This document shows, in pieces, positions 35,733 through 44,036 of a DNA stretch of 64,000 nucleotides. Position 1 is the stretch's first letter. Each line of letters opens with the position of its first letter. The translations under genes were made by a program, and so were the position numbers. Location of the stretch: positions 528,507 through 592,506 of the forward strand of contig NZ_PDOG01000001.1 of assembly GCF_003202205.1 (NCBI RefSeq), in the 5' to 3' direction. The notes under the pieces are model-generated. The model was not told where the DNA came from and searched no databases. It saw only the letters and a program-made list of their open reading frames with translations. The DNA comes from Halomonas sp. LBP4. Its GTDB lineage: Bacteria; Pseudomonadota; Gammaproteobacteria; Pseudomonadales; Halomonadaceae.

Positions 35733-35773
35733 TGGCTACGCCAATGGCTACAGATGTGCCTACAGATGGCTAC
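35733..35773 (+). repeat. Four TGGCTAC-type repeats near attR
   Basis: TGGCTAC at 35733, 35745 and 35767, and TGCCTAC at 35757, giving 12, 12 and 10 bp steps, in the same orientation as the pair beside attL. Likely integrase arm-type sites, 49-89 bp inside attR. Confidence 0.6.
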
Positions 35774-35821
35774 CGATGACAGATAAAGAGTTGATTTTAA
35801 AACACATTGTCGAATGACGGG

Positions 35822-35863
35822 CGATTCCCTTCACCCGCTCCAGGCACCATCCAACTAGTTGAT
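35822..35863 (+). repeat. attR: 42-bp direct repeat, other end of the element
   Basis: Exact copy of 25356-25397, including the last 21 bp of tRNA-Gly with CCA, but without the rest of the tRNA. It marks the right boundary of the element. Confidence 0.93.
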
Positions 35864-35888
35864 CATCCGGATTTTTCCTACCTTTAAT

Positions 35889-35990
35889 ACGGCCCTGGTC
35901 AAGCGCGTGGCCGAGATGTGCGAACGTTACGAGCGCCCCGTGGCGACCTGGCAGCAGGCCCGCGAGATTCTCCAGCTCGACATGCCCTGA
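35889..35990 (+). pseudogene. C-terminal remnant of a BKACE/DUF849-like gene
   Basis: 34 codons, TALVKRVAEMCERYERPVA then TWQQAREILQL, ending at a TGA at 35988-35990. This matches the usual C-terminus of beta-keto acid cleavage enzymes (LVxKAVxIAxELGRxxATxxEAREILGL). No start or body is present; the sequence begins right after attR and its extended similarity. The rest was lost, perhaps in an earlier event at this tRNA locus. Confidence 0.55.
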
Positions 35991-36045
35991 ACCACGACCG
36001 GGTTTCGCGAACACGGCCGCCCGGCCCATCCCGGGCAGCCTGGCA

Positions 36046-36432
36046 ATGAGTCACTCCATGGCACTGTTTCTACTCGTCTTCGCCGTCTGCCTGCTGATCT
36101 TCGGCGGCATGATCGCCATCCTGTTGTTCTCCCGCACGCCCCGCTACCGCACCGAACCTCGCCATCTGCTCGACCTGTTCGACAAGGCACTGGAGGACCG
36201 TGTCGACGAGGGCGAATGGAACGCCATCATCGACTACCCGATTCGCCATGACGACTACCTGGACGGCGTACGCCGGCGGGCCCGTCGGCTGATGGAGGAG
36301 CACGGCCGCCACTGGCGCAAGGCGCAGGGCAGCCCGCTGCTCGACAGCACCGGGCGGGAGGAACTCGCCGCGCTGCGCAAGCACCTCGCCGCCCATGCCG
36401 ACCTGCAGGAGCGCCGGCGCCATGAGACATGA
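36046..36432 (+). CDS. Unknown small membrane-anchored protein, 128 aa
   Basis: One N-terminal membrane helix (ALFLLVFAVCLLIFGGMIAILLF, residues 6-28) followed by a basic, helical cytoplasmic domain of about 95 residues (DEGEWNAIIDYPIRHDDYLDGVRRRA). I do not recognise a named family. The start may be the ATG at 36046 or 36058. It lies just before the AraC-type regulator gene. Confidence 0.65.
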   Translation: MSHSMALFLLVFAVCLLIFGGMIAILLFSRTPRYRTEPRHLLDLFDKALEDRVDEGEWNAIIDYPIRHDDYLDGVRRRARRLMEEHGRHWRKAQGSPLLDSTGREELAALRKHLAAHADLQERRRHET

Positions 36433-36495
36433 GTTCCGCCACCGCTTCGGCTAGAATGTGGGCTCATGCCGACACCGTCCGGGACGGGGACCGCC

Positions 36496-37296
36496 ATGCC
36501 CAGCTTCATCCGCCAGATTCCCCTCGACACCGCCACCCAGCACCACGACCACGACTTTCACCAGGTCGTGATCGGGCTGCGTGGCCAGGCGGAATTCGAG
36601 ATCGAGGGGCTGGGCGGCTCGATCACGGCGCTGTCGGGCTGCATCGTGCCGGCCAACCACGTGCATTACTACGCCGGCACCGGCGACAATCGCCAGCTGA
36701 TCCTCGACCTGCCCGCCCAGGCCCCGTCGCTGACCGGCTTCCACCACGAGCTGGCACGACTGTTCGACGCTCCGCGCTTCTTCACCCTGGATGATCCGCT
36801 CAGGCGCTATCTCGACTTCCTGCTCCACGAACTGGCCGTTTCCCCGGCCTCGGCGACCGCCACCCAGGGCGACCGCCTGGCCGCCACCCTGCTGGGCTGC
36901 CTGCACGCCCGCCTGGCCGGTGGAGCCGAGCCCGACCGCCACCGGCTGGACCTGCAACACCTCGACCGCTTCATCGAGCGTCGCCTCTCGAGCCGCCTGA
37001 GCGTGGGCGACCTGGCCCGCGAGGCCTGCCTGAGCGAGGCCCACTTCCGCCACTGCTTCCGACAGCAGACGGGGCTCAGCCCCTGGCAGTACGTGCGACG
37101 CAAGCGCCTCGCATCGGCACGGCGGCTGCTGGCCGAGAGCCGGCTGCCGCTTTCCGAGGTCGCCGCCCTCACCGGTTTCGCCAACCAGAGCGCCCTCTCC
37201 AACGCCTGTCGCGAAGCCTTCGGCCAGTCACCCAGCAAGCTGCGACGGGTCGGGCATCCCGCGTCGTCGCGGACCGCGGCGCTCGCCGGGCATTAG
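36496..37296 (+). CDS. AraC-family transcriptional regulator (probable PutA/PutP activator, PruR-like)
   Basis: 266 aa. The N-terminal cupin sensor carries QHHDHDFHQVVIGLRGQAEF and the C-terminal 100 residues hold two helix-turn-helix motifs (LSVGDLAREACLSEAHFRHCFRQ and LPLSEVAALTGFANQSALSNACREAFG). In Pseudomonas the proline catabolic genes are activated by the AraC-type PruR, and this gene is directly upstream of putA in the same orientation; 15-bp direct repeats between them support that role. I chose the ATG at 36496 with GGGGA upstream; 36466 is an alternative. Confidence 0.85.
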   Translation: MPSFIRQIPLDTATQHHDHDFHQVVIGLRGQAEFEIEGLGGSITALSGCIVPANHVHYYAGTGDNRQLILDLPAQAPSLTGFHHELARLFDAPRFFTLDDPLRRYLDFLLHELAVSPASATATQGDRLAATLLGCLHARLAGGAEPDRHRLDLQHLDRFIERRLSSRLSVGDLAREACLSEAHFRHCFRQQTGLSPWQYVRRKRLASARRLLAESRLPLSEVAALTGFANQSALSNACREAFGQSPSKLRRVGHPASSRTAALAGH

Positions 37297-37334
37297 ACCA
37301 AGGTCGCACTCCAGGGCGCCCGCGCACCGATAAC

Positions 37335-37370
37335 CGCAGAATCGACAAGAATCTCCGCGGAATCGGCAAG
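37335..37370 (+). promoter_or_regulatory. AraC-type operator: 15-bp direct repeat with 21-bp period
   Basis: CGCAGAATCGACAAG at 37335-37349 and CGCGGAATCGGCAAG at 37356-37370 share 13 of 15 bases, and their starts are 21 bp apart (two helical turns), as expected for an AraC-family dimer or two-subdomain site. They lie 111-146 bp before the putA ATG. Confidence 0.65.
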
Positions 37371-37480
37371 CAGCCATGCCCATCGCCTCCTAAAGTCAGG
37401 GTAAAGCCGTTTTACCTGGCGCATCACGCCTGCCACGAATCCGGCCCACCGCGTCAGACGACTCCACCAGGAATTCTTTC

Positions 37481-40400
37481 ATGCTCAATTCCAACAACAT
37501 GCTGAATGCCACCACCTGGCAGCAGGATCTCGACACCCTCTTCGCCCGCATCAGCGACCACTACGTGGTCGACGAGGACGCCTTCGTCGGCGAGCTGATC
37601 GACACCCTCAGCGCCAACCCCGAGGACTTCCGTCGCATCGCCGGCAAGACCGCCGAGCTGGTGCGCGAGGTCCGGGAGATGGATACCGCCGTCGACACCA
37701 TCGACGAGTTGCTCCAGCAGTACAGCCTCGATAACCACGAGGGGCTGATGCTGATGTGCCTCGCCGAGGCGATGCTGCGCATCCCCGACAAGGCCACCGC
37801 CGATGCCCTGATCGAGGACAAGCTGGGCCCTGCCGACTGGAAGGCCCACCTCGGCCAGAGCGAGTCCTGGATGGTCAACGCCTCCACCTGGGGCCTGCTG
37901 ATGACCGGCCGGGTGGTGACCCTGGACAAGCCGAAGGACGGCAAGCCCTCGAGCTTCATCAACAGGCTGGTCAATCGCATGGGCGAGCCGGTGATCCGCC
38001 GCGCCATGGTCGAGGCCATGAAGATCATGGGCAGGCAGTTCGTGCTGGGCCGCGACATCGACGAGGCGCTCAAGCGCTCCAAGCCGCTGTTCGACAAGGG
38101 CTACACCTACTCCTACGATATGCTCGGCGAGGCCGCCCGCACCCGCCGCGACGCCAAGCGCTACTTCGACGACTATGCTCGGGCCATCGAGCAGGTCGGC
38201 AAGACCAGCCGCTCGCTGTCCGCCAAGACGCCCACCCCCTCGATCTCGATCAAGCTCTCGGCGCTCCATCCGCGCTACGAGTTCGGCCGTCGCGAGCAGG
38301 TGCTCGAGGAGCTGGTCGGCAGCGTGCTGGAGCTGGCCGGCCTGGCGCGGGAGCTGGGCGTGGCGGTGACCATCGATGCCGAGGAGGTCGACCGCCTGGA
38401 GCTGTCCCTGGAGGTGTTCCGCGCCGTCTACGAGAGCGTCACCTGCCGGGGCTGGGGCAAGTTCGGCCTGGTGGTGCAGGCCTATTCCAAGCGCGCCCTG
38501 CCGGTGCTGCACTACCTCAACCGCCTGGCCGAGCATCAGGGCGACGAGATCCCGCTGCGCCTGGTCAAGGGTGCCTACTGGGACAGCGAGATCAAGGAGT
38601 CGCAGCAACTCGGCGTGGACGGCTACCCGGTCTACACCCGCAAGGCCGCCACCGACGTGGCCTACCTGGTCTGCGCACGCTTCCTGCTCTCCGACGCGAC
38701 GCGTGGTCGAATCTTCCCGCAGTTCGCCACTCACAACGCCCATACCATCAGCGCCATCCTGGAGCAGGCCAACGAGGTCTCGCGCGCCTTCGAGTTCCAG
38801 CGCCTGCATGGCATGGGTGAAGCGCTCTACGACGCCGCCCTGAAGCGCGCCCCCCGGGGCACCTACTGCCGCATCTACGCGCCGGTCGGCGCCCACAAGG
38901 ACCTGCTGCCCTACTTGGTGCGTCGCCTGCTGGAGAACGGCGCCAACTCCTCCTTCGTCCACCAGCTGGTCGACCCCAAGGTGCCGGTGGAATCGCTGTG
39001 CGTGCACCCGGTGGAGACCCTCAAGCAGCACAAGACCTATGCCAACAACAGGATTCCCTTGCCCAAGGACATCTATGGCCCTGACCGTCGGAACTCGAAG
39101 GGAGTGAACCTGAACATCAACAGCCAGTACCAGCCGCTGATGGACGCCATGGCCAAGCACATGGACACCCGGTACGAGGCCCGCCCCCTGCTGGCCTTCG
39201 ACGTGGCCACCGACCCGGCCCTGGTCCACGAGGTCACCAGTCCCCATGACCGACGCCAGACCGTCGGCAGCGTGCTGTGGACCAGCAAGGAGCAGGCACA
39301 GCAGGCCCTGGACGCCGCCTGGGCAGCCTTCCCCCGCTGGGACGAGACCCCGGTGGCCGAGCGTGCGGCCATCCTGCGCCGCTTCGCCGACCTGATGGAG
39401 GAACACCTGGCCGAGCTGATGGCGCTGTGCTCCCGCGAGGGCGGCAAGCTGCTCACCGACGGCGTCGACGAAATCCGTGAGGCGGTGGACTTCTGCCGCT
39501 ACTACGCGACCCGCGCCGAGGAACTGTTCGCCAAACCGACCCGCCTGCCCGGGCCGACCGGCGAGTCCAACGACCTGGTGATGGGCGGCAAGGGCGTGTT
39601 CGCGGCGATCAGCCCCTGGAACTTCCCGGTGGCGATCTTCTGCGGCCAGCTGGTCGCCACCGCGGTGGCCGGCAACACCGTGCTGGCCAAGCCCGCCGAG
39701 CAGACCTCGATCGTCGCCCACCGCGTCGTCGAGCTGCTCTTTGAAGCCGGCATGCCGCGGGACGTGGTCCAGCTGCTGCCCGGCAACGGCCCCACCGTGG
39801 GCAGCGTGCTGACCTCCGACCCGCGCATCACCGGCGTGGTGTTCACCGGCGGCACCGACACCGCCCAGATCATCAACCGCGCCCTGGCGGCACGGGAGAA
39901 CGCCCCGCTGCCGACCCTGATCGCCGAGACCGGCGGCATGAACGCCATGATCGTCGACTCCACCGCCCTGCCCGAGCAGGTGGTGGCCGACGTCATCCAG
40001 TCCGCCTTCCAGAGTGCCGGCCAGCGCTGCTCGGCGCTGCGCGTGCTCTACCTGCAGGACGATGTCGCCGACCGGGTGATCGAGATTCTCGAGGGCGCCA
40101 TGGATGAGCTGCATGTCGGCGATCCCCGCGAGCTGGGCACCGACGTCGGCCCGGTCATCGACGAGGATGCCCGCAAGGGCCTCATGGCGCATATCGAGAA
40201 GCTCAAGGGCGAAGGCCGCCTGCTGGCCGAGACACGGCTCGATCCGGCCCACACCGCCCACGGTACCTTCATCGCGCCCACGGCCTTCCGCATCGACGGC
40301 ATCGATGCCCTGGAGCGGGAGCAGTTCGGTCCGGTCCTGCACATCGTGCGCTACAAGGCCAGCGAGATCGACAAGGTAATCGACTCGATCAACGGCCGTG

Positions 40401-40672
40401 GCTACGGGTTGACGTTCGGCGTGCACAGCCGCAACGAATCCTTTGCCGAGCTGATAGCGCAGAAGATTCGGGCTGGCAATGTCTATGTCAACCGCAATAT
40501 CATCGGCGCCGTCGTCGGGGTCCAGCCCTTCGGTGGCCAGGGCCTCTCCGGCACAGGTCCCAAGGCGGGTGGTCCTCACTACCTGCTGAGGTTTGCCACG
40601 GAAAAGACGGTGACCGTCAACACCGCTGCCCTGGGCGGCAACGCGTCACTGCTCGCGCTGGGAGACGAGTGA
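37481..40672 (+). CDS. putA: Bifunctional proline dehydrogenase / L-glutamate gamma-semialdehyde dehydrogenase PutA
   Basis: 1063 aa, the size of the two-domain PutA (the DNA-binding trifunctional type is about 1300 aa). The FAD-dependent proline dehydrogenase barrel covers about 150-480, with RLVKGAYWDSEIK and GYPVYTRKAATDVAYL. The NAD-dependent aldehyde dehydrogenase covers about 560-1040, with ISPWNFPVAIFCGQ, Glu in LIAETGGMNAM (about 813) and the catalytic Cys in SAGQRCSALR (about 848). No N-terminal ribbon-helix-helix repressor domain is seen, so control must come from another protein, presumably the neighbouring AraC regulator. It oxidises proline to glutamate. Confidence 0.96.
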   Translation: MLNSNNMLNATTWQQDLDTLFARISDHYVVDEDAFVGELIDTLSANPEDFRRIAGKTAELVREVREMDTAVDTIDELLQQYSLDNHEGLMLMCLAEAMLRIPDKATADALIEDKLGPADWKAHLGQSESWMVNASTWGLLMTGRVVTLDKPKDGKPSSFINRLVNRMGEPVIRRAMVEAMKIMGRQFVLGRDIDEALKRSKPLFDKGYTYSYDMLGEAARTRRDAKRYFDDYARAIEQVGKTSRSLSAKTPTPSISIKLSALHPRYEFGRREQVLEELVGSVLELAGLARELGVAVTIDAEEVDRLELSLEVFRAVYESVTCRGWGKFGLVVQAYSKRALPVLHYLNRLAEHQGDEIPLRLVKGAYWDSEIKESQQLGVDGYPVYTRKAATDVAYLVCARFLLSDATRGRIFPQFATHNAHTISAILEQANEVSRAFEFQRLHGMGEALYDAALKRAPRGTYCRIYAPVGAHKDLLPYLVRRLLENGANSSFVHQLVDPKVPVESLCVHPVETLKQHKTYANNRIPLPKDIYGPDRRNSKGVNLNINSQYQPLMDAMAKHMDTRYEARPLLAFDVATDPALVHEVTSPHDRRQTVGSVLWTSKEQAQQALDAAWAAFPRWDETPVAERAAILRRFADLMEEHLAELMALCSREGGKLLTDGVDEIREAVDFCRYYATRAEELFAKPTRLPGPTGESNDLVMGGKGVFAAISPWNFPVAIFCGQLVATAVAGNTVLAKPAEQTSIVAHRVVELLFEAGMPRDVVQLLPGNGPTVGSVLTSDPRITGVVFTGGTDTAQIINRALAARENAPLPTLIAETGGMNAMIVDSTALPEQVVADVIQSAFQSAGQRCSALRVLYLQDDVADRVIEILEGAMDELHVGDPRELGTDVGPVIDEDARKGLMAHIEKLKGEGRLLAETRLDPAHTAHGTFIAPTAFRIDGIDALEREQFGPVLHIVRYKASEIDKVIDSINGRGYGLTFGVHSRNESFAELIAQKIRAGNVYVNRNIIGAVVGVQPFGGQGLSGTGPKAGGPHYLLRFATEKTVTVNTAALGGNASLLALGDE

Positions 40673-40714
40673 CCCCGCTCGTCGAATCGACAACAACATT
40701 GAAGGAACTCTCTA

Positions 40715-42193
40715 ATGGTTGAAAACAACATGGCCATCGGCATCACCTTCGCGATATATCTGCTGGTGATGCTCGGCATCGGTATCGTCGCCTACAAGCG
40801 CACCACCGACCTCTCCGACTACATCCTCGGCGGCCGCTCGCTGGGCCCCTGGACCTCGGCGATCTCCGCCGGGGCCTCGGACATGTCGGGCTGGCTGCTG
40901 TTGGGCCTGCCGGGTGCCGCCTATGTCAGCGGCATCTCGGCCAGCTGGATCGCCGTGGGCCTGCTGATCGGCACCTGGCTCAACTGGCTGGTGGTGGCGC
41001 GGCGCCTGCGGCTCTACAGCTTCAAGGTCAGCGATGCCCTGACCCTGCCGGAGTACTTCGCCAACCGCTTCCAGGACAAGTCACATCTGCTGCGCGTGAT
41101 CTCGGCGCTGTTCATCCTGCTGTTCTTCCTCTTCTATACCAGTTCCGGCCTGGTGGCCGGCGGCCGGCTGTTCGAGACGGTCTTCGGCTTCGACTACCGC
41201 ACCGCGGTCACCGTGGGCACCCTGACCATCATCGTCTACACCTTCATCGGTGGTTTCCTGGCGGTCTCCTGGACCGACCTGATCCAGGGCCTGATGATGG
41301 CCGCGGCGCTGGCCATCGTGCCGATCATCGCCTTCGCCGACCTGGGCGGGGCCAGCGGGGCCGGCGCGGCACTGGCCGCCGAGAGCGAGCACATGCTGGC
41401 CTGGTTCCGGGATGCCTCTACCGGCGAGGCGCTGTCGGTCATCGGCATCGTCAGCTCGCTGGCCTGGGGCCTGGGCTACTTCGGCCAGCCGCATATCCTG
41501 GCGCGCTTCGCCGCCATCCGCAGCGAGCACGACATTCCCGCCGCCCGCGGCATCGCGGTGAGCTGGACCGCCATCGCCCTGGTCAGCTCCATCGCCGTGG
41601 GCCTGCTCGGTGTGGGCTTCGTTCAGCGCGACCTGGCCGACGGTGAGACGGTATTCATGGTGATGGTCAACCTGATCTTCCACCCGGTGATCGCCGGTAT
41701 CCTGCTGGCCGCCATCCTGGCCGCCATCATGTCCACCGCCGACTCCCAGCTGCTGGTCTCCTCCTCGGCGCTGACCGATGACTTCTACAAGGCCCTCTTC
41801 CGCAAGGAAGCCAGCCAGTCAGAGCTGGTCTGGGTGGGCCGCTTCGCGGTGATCGCCATCGCCATCCTCGCCTACCTGCTGGCGCTCAACCCGGACGCCA
41901 CCGTGCTCGACCTGGTTGCCTACGCCTGGGCCGGCTTCGGTGCCGCCTTCGGTCCCGCCCTGATCATGTCGCTCTACTGGCGCCGCATGACCAAGTGGGG
42001 GGCGCTCGCCGGCATCGTGGTGGGCGGCGTGACCGTGGTGCTCTGGGCCGAGTTCTCCGGCGGGCTCTTCGACCTCTACGAGATCGTGCCCGGCGTGATC
42101 TTCGCCTATATCGCCATCGTGGTGGCGAGCCTGGCCACCGAGGAGCCGAGCGACGCCATCACCGCCGACTTCGACACCTTCGACCAGGCCTGA
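40715..42193 (+). CDS. putP: Sodium/proline symporter PutP
   Basis: 492 aa SSS-family transporter with about 13 membrane helices. Family marks are YILGGRSLGPWTSAISAGASDMSGWLLLGLPGA, GGRLFETVFGF, GYFGQPHILARFAAI and SSALTDDFYK. It lies 42 bp after putA and should be co-transcribed. It imports proline with sodium, which also suits an osmoadapted organism. Confidence 0.95.
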   Translation: MVENNMAIGITFAIYLLVMLGIGIVAYKRTTDLSDYILGGRSLGPWTSAISAGASDMSGWLLLGLPGAAYVSGISASWIAVGLLIGTWLNWLVVARRLRLYSFKVSDALTLPEYFANRFQDKSHLLRVISALFILLFFLFYTSSGLVAGGRLFETVFGFDYRTAVTVGTLTIIVYTFIGGFLAVSWTDLIQGLMMAAALAIVPIIAFADLGGASGAGAALAAESEHMLAWFRDASTGEALSVIGIVSSLAWGLGYFGQPHILARFAAIRSEHDIPAARGIAVSWTAIALVSSIAVGLLGVGFVQRDLADGETVFMVMVNLIFHPVIAGILLAAILAAIMSTADSQLLVSSSALTDDFYKALFRKEASQSELVWVGRFAVIAIAILAYLLALNPDATVLDLVAYAWAGFGAAFGPALIMSLYWRRMTKWGALAGIVVGGVTVVLWAEFSGGLFDLYEIVPGVIFAYIAIVVASLATEEPSDAITADFDTFDQA

Positions 42194-42216
42194 TCACCGG
42201 CGCCCAGCCCGCAAGC

Positions 42217-42253
42217 AACACATGAAGCCGCCCAGGAGGCGGCTTCATGTGTT
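42217..42253. terminator. Hairpin between the convergent putP and 42266 genes
   Basis: A 16-bp perfect stem (aacacatgaagccgcc / ggcggcttcatgtgtt) around the loop cagga, 24 bp after the putP stop. Neither side has a U-tract, but the stem is strong enough to act in both directions. Confidence 0.7.
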
Positions 42254-42265
42254 GGTGGCCGGGGC

Positions 42266-42562
42266 TTAGAGCATCAGGGCACGGATCACCACCACCAGGG
42301 TAAAGCCGGCCAGTGCCACCAGGCTCCAGGGTGGCGTGGTCATCCGCCTGAGCCACGGCCAGCGGGCCTCCAGCCCGAGCGCCTGCATGAAGGCCGCGCC
42401 CAGCGCCCAGATCCCGAGCCCCACCAACGGTAGCCGCAGCGGCAGCGGGAGACCGCGCAGCAGCGCCGGCTGCAACAGCAACCATCCGGCCAGGCCCGCG
42501 GCGAGCAGGATGCCCCCCAGCGTTATCCAGGGCAGACATCGACGTGTCTCGATCCTCATCAC
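42266..42562 (-). CDS. Small membrane protein, possibly YbgE-like
   Basis: 98 aa with three hydrophobic stretches (WITLGGILLAAGLAGWLLL, LVGLGIWALGAAFMQALGL, WSLVALAGFTLVVVIRAL). Length and the pattern GIWALGAAFMxALG recall YbgE of cytochrome bd operons, but no cyd genes are present, so this is only a suggestion. It converges with putP. Confidence 0.6.
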   Translation of the reverse strand: MMRIETRRCLPWITLGGILLAAGLAGWLLLQPALLRGLPLPLRLPLVGLGIWALGAAFMQALGLEARWPWLRRMTTPPWSLVALAGFTLVVVIRALML

Positions 42563-42773
42563 GGCTCTCCTTGTCGCCTCCCTCTAGTCAAGACGATTCC
42601 GGCCGAACTGGCGAGTCACACCTGCTGCAGTGCAGAAATATTTGTACAAGTTTTGCAACACCTCATTATCCTCTCGCCGCCGCCCTGAGGGAGAACATCG
42701 GTGATACACTCGCTATATCAGGATCGCCACGGCCATAACAATTTTTTACAAGACTTTTAGAAACAGCGTTTCC

Positions 42774-42779
42774 TATAAT
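42774..42779 (+). promoter_or_regulatory. Probable -10 element of the ompW-like gene
   Basis: A perfect TATAAT, 70 bp before the ATG. No strong -35 hexamer lies 17 bp upstream, so the promoter may depend on an activator. The region further up (42630-42770) is AT-rich. Confidence 0.4.
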
Positions 42780-42849
42780 GGGAACGTCCAATGCCCGCCG
42801 GGCTATCCGGTGAGAAGTTTCTGGCTCGAACTAATGGAGGAATCCCCTC

Positions 42850-43443
42850 ATGAGCAAGACCAAACTGATCTCTGCCGTCGCCATCGCTGCCGGCTGCGCC
42901 TTCGCCAGCCAGGCCGCCCTGGCCTATAGCGCCGGTGACATCTTCGTCCGTGGCGGCATCGGCAAGTCCGACACCCGCTCCGACAACGGCGTCGTCGACA
43001 GCATCAGCAGCGGCGAGCGCGGCTTCACCTACGGTGCCGGCTACCTGTTCCACGACAAGATCGGCGTCGAGCTCAACGGTTCCGAGAAGATCGAGCATGA
43101 CTTCTCCGCCGGCGACCTGTCCGGCAGCTTCGACCGCATGCCGGTCAACCTGCTGGTCAACTACTACCCGCTGGGTGGCCTCGACTCCCGTGTCCAGCCC
43201 TACGTCGGCGCCGGCCTCAACTACACTCGCTTCTCCGGCGAGCCGGAAGGCATCGACGCCCGCCGCAACTACGGTGCCGTGGGTCAGGTGGGTATCGATC
43301 TGGCCGTGACCGACAACTTCATGCTCAACGGCTTCGCCAACTACGCCGACGTCGAATCCCGCCTGTCGGTGGACGGCGAGCGCATCGGCAAAGCCAAGGT
43401 CGACCCGATGACCATCGGCGGCGGCGTGACCCTGCGCTTCTGA
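42850..43443 (+). CDS. ompW: OmpW-family outer-membrane protein
   Basis: 197 aa. Signal peptide ends near SQAALA. The mature protein alternates like an eight-strand barrel and ends in TLRF, the C-terminal phenylalanine pattern for outer-membrane insertion. Blocks GDIFVRGGIGKSDTRS, VNLLVNYYPLGG, VQPYVGAGLNYTRF and DPMTIGGGVTLRF match the OmpW family. GGAGG precedes the ATG. Proposed role: channel for small hydrophobic molecules. Confidence 0.9.
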   Translation: MSKTKLISAVAIAAGCAFASQAALAYSAGDIFVRGGIGKSDTRSDNGVVDSISSGERGFTYGAGYLFHDKIGVELNGSEKIEHDFSAGDLSGSFDRMPVNLLVNYYPLGGLDSRVQPYVGAGLNYTRFSGEPEGIDARRNYGAVGQVGIDLAVTDNFMLNGFANYADVESRLSVDGERIGKAKVDPMTIGGGVTLRF

Positions 43444-43460
43444 GCGCACCGCCCGTCATG

Positions 43461-43490
43461 ACGAGGCCCGCCAAAATTGGCGGGCCTCGT
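43461..43490 (+). terminator. Terminator after the ompW-like gene
   Basis: A 14-bp stem (acgaggcccgccaa / ttggcgggcctcgt) with a minimal loop, 18 bp after the stop, followed by a short T-containing stretch (ggcgttt). It also faces the convergent gamma-glutamylcyclotransferase gene. Confidence 0.8.
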
Positions 43491-43515
43491 GGCGTTTCCG
43501 GGTAGCGACACGACG

Positions 43516-44016
43516 TCAGCGGGGCGCATGCCGCGACAACCCCAGTTGCCCCAGGGCGTGGTCGTCGAGGCCGGCCACGGCCTCCACCGCCGCCAGGCGG
43601 CGGTGGTAGTCGGGGGTCAGGAAGGGCTCGCCGGCCAGCAGGTGCTCGAGATACTCCCGGGCCGGCCGCAGCGCCTCGGCGGTGGTGCCCTGCGCGGCGA
43701 TATAGACCCAGGCCTCGATGGCACCCTCGCGGGTCGTCACCGGCAGGCGATGGCGATCGTACTCGCGAGGATAGCCCTCGAAGGGATCCATCAGCCGGAT
43801 CTGTTCCGGGTGCTCGAGCTCGAACAGCGCCCCCTCGACCCGCGCCCCCGTCACCGGTGCCACGTTGGCATGGGCGATGCCCACGACCTTCGAGGCCTTG
43901 TCGAAGCGCAGGGCATGGTCGTGCAGGACCCCGGCGAGCACGCGGCGAGTATCGCCGATGCGCGCCGCGACCCGGGCCGGGTTCATGTTGCTGCCATAGG
44001 CGAAGTAGTAAGGCAT
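43516..44016 (-). CDS. Gamma-glutamylcyclotransferase family protein
   Basis: 166 aa. It has the defining YFAYGSNMNPARVAAR start, VLHDHALRFDKASK, GVAHANVAP-type turn, and MDPFEGYPREYDRHRLPV, where the catalytic glutamate is expected. It should release 5-oxoproline from gamma-glutamyl compounds. The ATG at 44016 begins the conserved strand; frames extending upstream are not supported. Confidence 0.87.
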   Translation of the reverse strand: MPYYFAYGSNMNPARVAARIGDTRRVLAGVLHDHALRFDKASKVVGIAHANVAPVTGARVEGALFELEHPEQIRLMDPFEGYPREYDRHRLPVTTREGAIEAWVYIAAQGTTAEALRPAREYLEHLLAGEPFLTPDYHRRLAAVEAVAGLDDHALGQLGLSRHAPR

Positions 44017-44036
44017 GTCAGGTTCGGCTCCCGGTA

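Larger units (their letters stand above)
25356..35863. mobile_element. 10.5-kb integrative element in tRNA-Gly(CCC)
   Basis: Bounded by 42-bp direct repeats, with a tyrosine integrase next to the tRNA. Contents: integrase, four or five unknown proteins, SF2-type ATPase with an upstream repeat array, RNase HI, serine recombinase, FRG-domain protein. Several genes (26977-28026, 33930-34832) are visibly AT-richer than the flanks. There are no structural phage genes, no relaxase and no conjugation genes, so it is not a complete prophage or ICE. It could be a satellite or integrative plasmid. Confidence 0.88.

Noticed and set aside
25356..35863. Complete prophage
   Set aside because: No capsid, portal, terminase, tail or lysis genes could be recognised.
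37454..40579. Giant antisense gene across putA (over 1000 codons, minus strand)
   Set aside because: It is the codon-bias mirror of putA in a high-GC genome; its translation is Gly/Gln/His/Val-rich without any domain, while putA is certain.
42630..42770. FNR or ArcA site before the ompW-like gene
   Set aside because: The AT-rich region has suggestive TTGTACAA and TTGCAA words but no convincing TTGAT-N4-ATCAA.
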